A DNA stretch of 64,000 bases, taken from the NCBI RefSeq assembly GCF_002019705.1, contig NZ_KV917377.1:3755649-3819648 (forward strand), in the 5' to 3' direction. This DNA comes from Shouchella patagoniensis. GTDB lineage: Bacteria > Bacillota > Bacilli > Bacillales > Bacillaceae_D. The position numbers were made by a program, and so were the translations under genes. Below the pieces are notes generated by a model. It worked only from the letters and a program-made list of their open reading frames with translations. It did no database searches and was not told the DNA's origin. Positions 62,118 to 64,000 of the stretch are shown here, in pieces. Numbering within the stretch: position 1 is the first letter of the stretch; each line of letters begins with the position of its first letter.

Positions 62118-63629
62118 ATGAAATCAAGTTCAACTTCATTTGTTACAGCTGGATTATTACTTGGGATTTTTATGGCAGCAATTGATAACACAATTGTGGC
62201 AACGGCAATGGGTACGATTGTTGGAGATCTAGGAAACTATGAACAGTTTGTGTGGGTAACAGCAGCTTACATGGTGGCAATGATGGCTGGTATGCCGATT
62301 TATGGTAAATTATCTGACATGTATGGTCGGAAGCGTTTTTTCTTATTTGGATTGGTCGTTTTCTTACTCGGCTCCATGCTGTGCGGCTTGGCGGATTCAA
62401 TGAATCAATTAATTGCATTTCGCGTCATCCAAGGTATTGGCGGTGGGGCTCTAATGCCAATTGCATTTACGATTATCTTTGATATTTTTCCTCCTGAAAA
62501 AAGAGGGAAAATGACGGGGTTAATAGGAGCCGTATTTGGCCTTTCGAGTGTGTTTGGTCCACTTATGGGCGCATTTATTACAGAAACATTGAGCTGGCAT
62601 TGGATTTTTTATATCAATATGCCAATTGGAGCATTGTCTCTCTTCTTTATCTCACGCTACTATAAGGAAACACTCGAAACACGAAAACAAAAGATTGATT
62701 GGCTTGGCGCCGGAACATTAGTGCTTGCAGTTGTCAGTTTAATGTTTGCATTAGAGCTTGGTGGGGGCGCTTATAATTGGAGCTCTCCAGAGTTGTTGAC
62801 GTTGTTTGGTATAGCCTTTATCTCATTTATTGTGTTTGTTTTCGCGGAACGCAAGGCGGAGGAACCAATCATTTCATTTTGGATGTTTAAGAAGCGTTTA
62901 TTTGCGACTTCTCAGATCATTGCTTTCATTTATGGCGGGACATTTGTTATTCTTGCTGTCTTTATTCCGATTTTTGTTCAAGCAGTATTTGGTGGTTCTG
63001 CATCAAGCGCAGGTACGACCTTAATGCCAATGATGCTTGGCTCTGTGGTTGGGAGTATGGCTGGAGGACTACTTCAGACGAGAATTAAGTTTCGTACAAT
63101 GATGATTTTCTCTGCGGTTTGTTTTCTAACAGGAATGATTTTGCTTTCAACAATGAGTCCTGAAATTTCACGTATTTCATTAGGAATCTATATGTTTCTT
63201 GCCGGAGTGGGTGTAGGGTTCTCGTTTTCTTTATTACCCGCGGCATCGATCAACGATTTACCCCAACGATACAGAGGGTCTGCAAATTCAACCAACTCGT
63301 TCTTACGCTCATTTGGTATGACTGTGGGACTCGCCGTGTTTGGGACAGTCCAAACGTTATCATTTACCAATCGAATGAGTGATGCTTTTGCAGGTGCACA
63401 GATACCAGCAGGCGAGATGGATCCACAGGAACTATTTACCCCAGAAGGGCGGGCGCAAATTCCGCCAGACGTTCTTGCGACAATTACAGAAGCAATGTCT
63501 GATTCCATTACTTTTGTATTTACGCTTGCGATTATTCCAATCGTACTTGCTTTAATCGCTACCTTTTTTATGGGAAATGAACGTGTCCAAACAAGTAAAG
63601 ATTTAGAAATGAAAGGGTCATCTGAATAG
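62118..63629 (+). CDS. EmrB/QacA-type (DHA2) MFS multidrug exporter
   Basis: A 503-residue transporter with fourteen-helix DHA2 layout. MAAIDNTIVATAMGTIVGDL is the family's motif D1, GKLSDMYGRKRFF motif A, and FRVIQGIGGGALMPIAFTII and GLIGAVFGLSSVFGPLMGAFI motifs B and C. It is probably a proton-driven drug exporter. ATG 62118 follows AAGGAGAAT; the longer frame from 62076 lacks a ribosome site. No regulator is adjacent. Confidence 0.92.
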   Translation: MKSSSTSFVTAGLLLGIFMAAIDNTIVATAMGTIVGDLGNYEQFVWVTAAYMVAMMAGMPIYGKLSDMYGRKRFFLFGLVVFLLGSMLCGLADSMNQLIAFRVIQGIGGGALMPIAFTIIFDIFPPEKRGKMTGLIGAVFGLSSVFGPLMGAFITETLSWHWIFYINMPIGALSLFFISRYYKETLETRKQKIDWLGAGTLVLAVVSLMFALELGGGAYNWSSPELLTLFGIAFISFIVFVFAERKAEEPIISFWMFKKRLFATSQIIAFIYGGTFVILAVFIPIFVQAVFGGSASSAGTTLMPMMLGSVVGSMAGGLLQTRIKFRTMMIFSAVCFLTGMILLSTMSPEISRISLGIYMFLAGVGVGFSFSLLPAASINDLPQRYRGSANSTNSFLRSFGMTVGLAVFGTVQTLSFTNRMSDAFAGAQIPAGEMDPQELFTPEGRAQIPPDVLATITEAMSDSITFVFTLAIIPIVLALIATFFMGNERVQTSKDLEMKGSSE

Positions 63630-63641
63630 TGAAATGAATTG

Positions 63642-63677
63642 AACCCACAGCCTTATCAAAGGTTGTGGGTTTTTTAT
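63642..63677 (+). terminator. Terminator behind the MFS gene
   Basis: AACCCACAGCCTT pairs with AAGGTTGTGGGTT (one G-T pair) around ATCA, followed by a T-run. Confidence 0.85.
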
Positions 63678-63824
63678 TTTAAAAGGGGGAAATGTCGTTC
63701 TTTGCAATTTTAAGTGGAAAGGACCTACTTGTTTTTTATAATCCGCTTAACCTTCGACAAGATTCGCCGATAAAAAAACTGTAGGAGCGTTTATTCATGC
63801 TTGTTAGAGAGAGGAGACCCACGC

Positions 63825-64000
63825 TTGAGTAGTGTAGTAATTAAAGAGATTGCTAAATATTTGCCAAAAGTAGTGAAGACTAGGGCAGAAATGAGAACGC
63901 ATTTTGCGGCTGTGGGCGCAAGTGTAGATTCATTATTTGATGTGGGTGGGCGAGAAAATCATCCGTATATTGAAGATTACCGACATGAAAATACAGTGAC
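63825..64000 (+). CDS. KAS III-like (3-oxoacyl-ACP synthase III) protein, 5' part only
   Basis: TTG 63825 follows GAGGAG at about 8 bases; the gene runs off the window after 58 codons. The start SSVVIKEIAKYLPKVVKTRAEM resembles the first strand and loop of thiolase-fold KAS III-type enzymes (G-x-Y-L-P-x-x-V-x-T-N), and VDSLFDVGGRENH fits the following segment of a divergent subgroup. The catalytic Cys lies beyond the window, so this is a tentative call. Confidence 0.5.
   Translation, partial: MSSVVIKEIAKYLPKVVKTRAEMRTHFAAVGASVDSLFDVGGRENHPYIEDYRHENTV

Noticed and set aside
1-64000. CRISPR arrays, tRNA or rRNA genes, complete insertion sequences
   Set aside because: No regularly spaced repeats, cloverleaf-like sequences, rRNA stretches or transposase genes with terminal repeats were seen on reading; a covariance or repeat search was not possible.

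Overview
The window reads as a chromosome segment of a low-G+C Gram-positive bacterium, most likely an alkaliphilic or salt-tolerant member of the Bacillaceae. Supporting signs are strong GGAGG-type ribosome binding sites, frequent TTG/GTG starts, acidic exported lipoproteins, a BCCT osmolyte carrier, a Bce-type antimicrobial-peptide module, a CotS/YutH-like kinase, and CcpA (cre) and CsoR operator sequences. The species assignment is inference. I see no rRNA, tRNA, CRISPR array, prophage or intact insertion sequence.

Layout. 1-3.8 kb: the end of a serine hydrolase gene, a TetR regulator and an NAD(P)-binding protein linked by matching operators, a repetitive DUF6944-like protein and a DCC-family protein. 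3.8-27.99 kb: a large carbohydrate island. It contains (a) an AraC / Gfo-Idh-MocA pair (minus strand) divergent from a six-gene operon of TIM-barrel isomerase, dehydrogenase, sugar ABC importer (binding protein plus two permeases) and a second isomerase; (b) a minus-strand operon of two more Gfo-Idh-MocA dehydrogenases and an AraC regulator; (c) an AraC gene divergent from an operon of GH88 unsaturated glucuronyl hydrolase plus a second ABC importer; (d) an acyl-CoA synthetase and a mannose-6-phosphate isomerase; (e) a cytoplasmic glucuronoxylan operon, GH43-GH10-GH67, behind a perfect cre site. Neither importer has its own ATPase, so both probably use a shared MsmX-type ATPase encoded elsewhere.

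28-43.8 kb: a small membrane protein and XRE repressor with twin palindromic operators, a gutted M3 peptidase gene, a DJ-1/PfpI protein behind a CsoR-like site, a YxiO-like transporter, a Nudix hydrolase, a BCCT transporter, an SsuABC/TauABC-type importer, the rmlACBD genes for dTDP-L-rhamnose, a VanZ-like protein, an HPr/Crh-like protein and a GNAT acetyltransferase. 43.8-56.4 kb: CopA behind a CsoR-like operator with a coupled histidine-rich small membrane protein, a CotS-like kinase lacking its catalytic Asp, a complete Bce-type RS-AB module, a YdcF-like membrane protein, a YwqE/CpsB-type phosphatase homologue that has lost its metal ligands, and small envelope proteins. 56.4-64 kb: a methyltransferase, ROK fructokinase, RocB-like peptidase, a PRD/BglG-type regulator pseudogene, a G+C-rich DinB gene, a DUF1697 gene, an old coding relic, an EmrB/QacA-type exporter and the start of a KAS III-like gene.

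The most interesting possibility is the 3.8-14.9 kb locus. It has four Gfo-Idh-MocA dehydrogenases, two xylose-isomerase-like TIM barrels with complete metal-ligand sets, a dedicated importer and AraC control, but no glycoside hydrolase or sugar kinase. That fits an oxidation/elimination route for an imported glycoside or an unusual polyol. Also worth a second look are the paired CsoR-like operators, the twin XRE palindromes, the pseudo-phosphatase and pseudokinase, and the CopA-coupled small protein.
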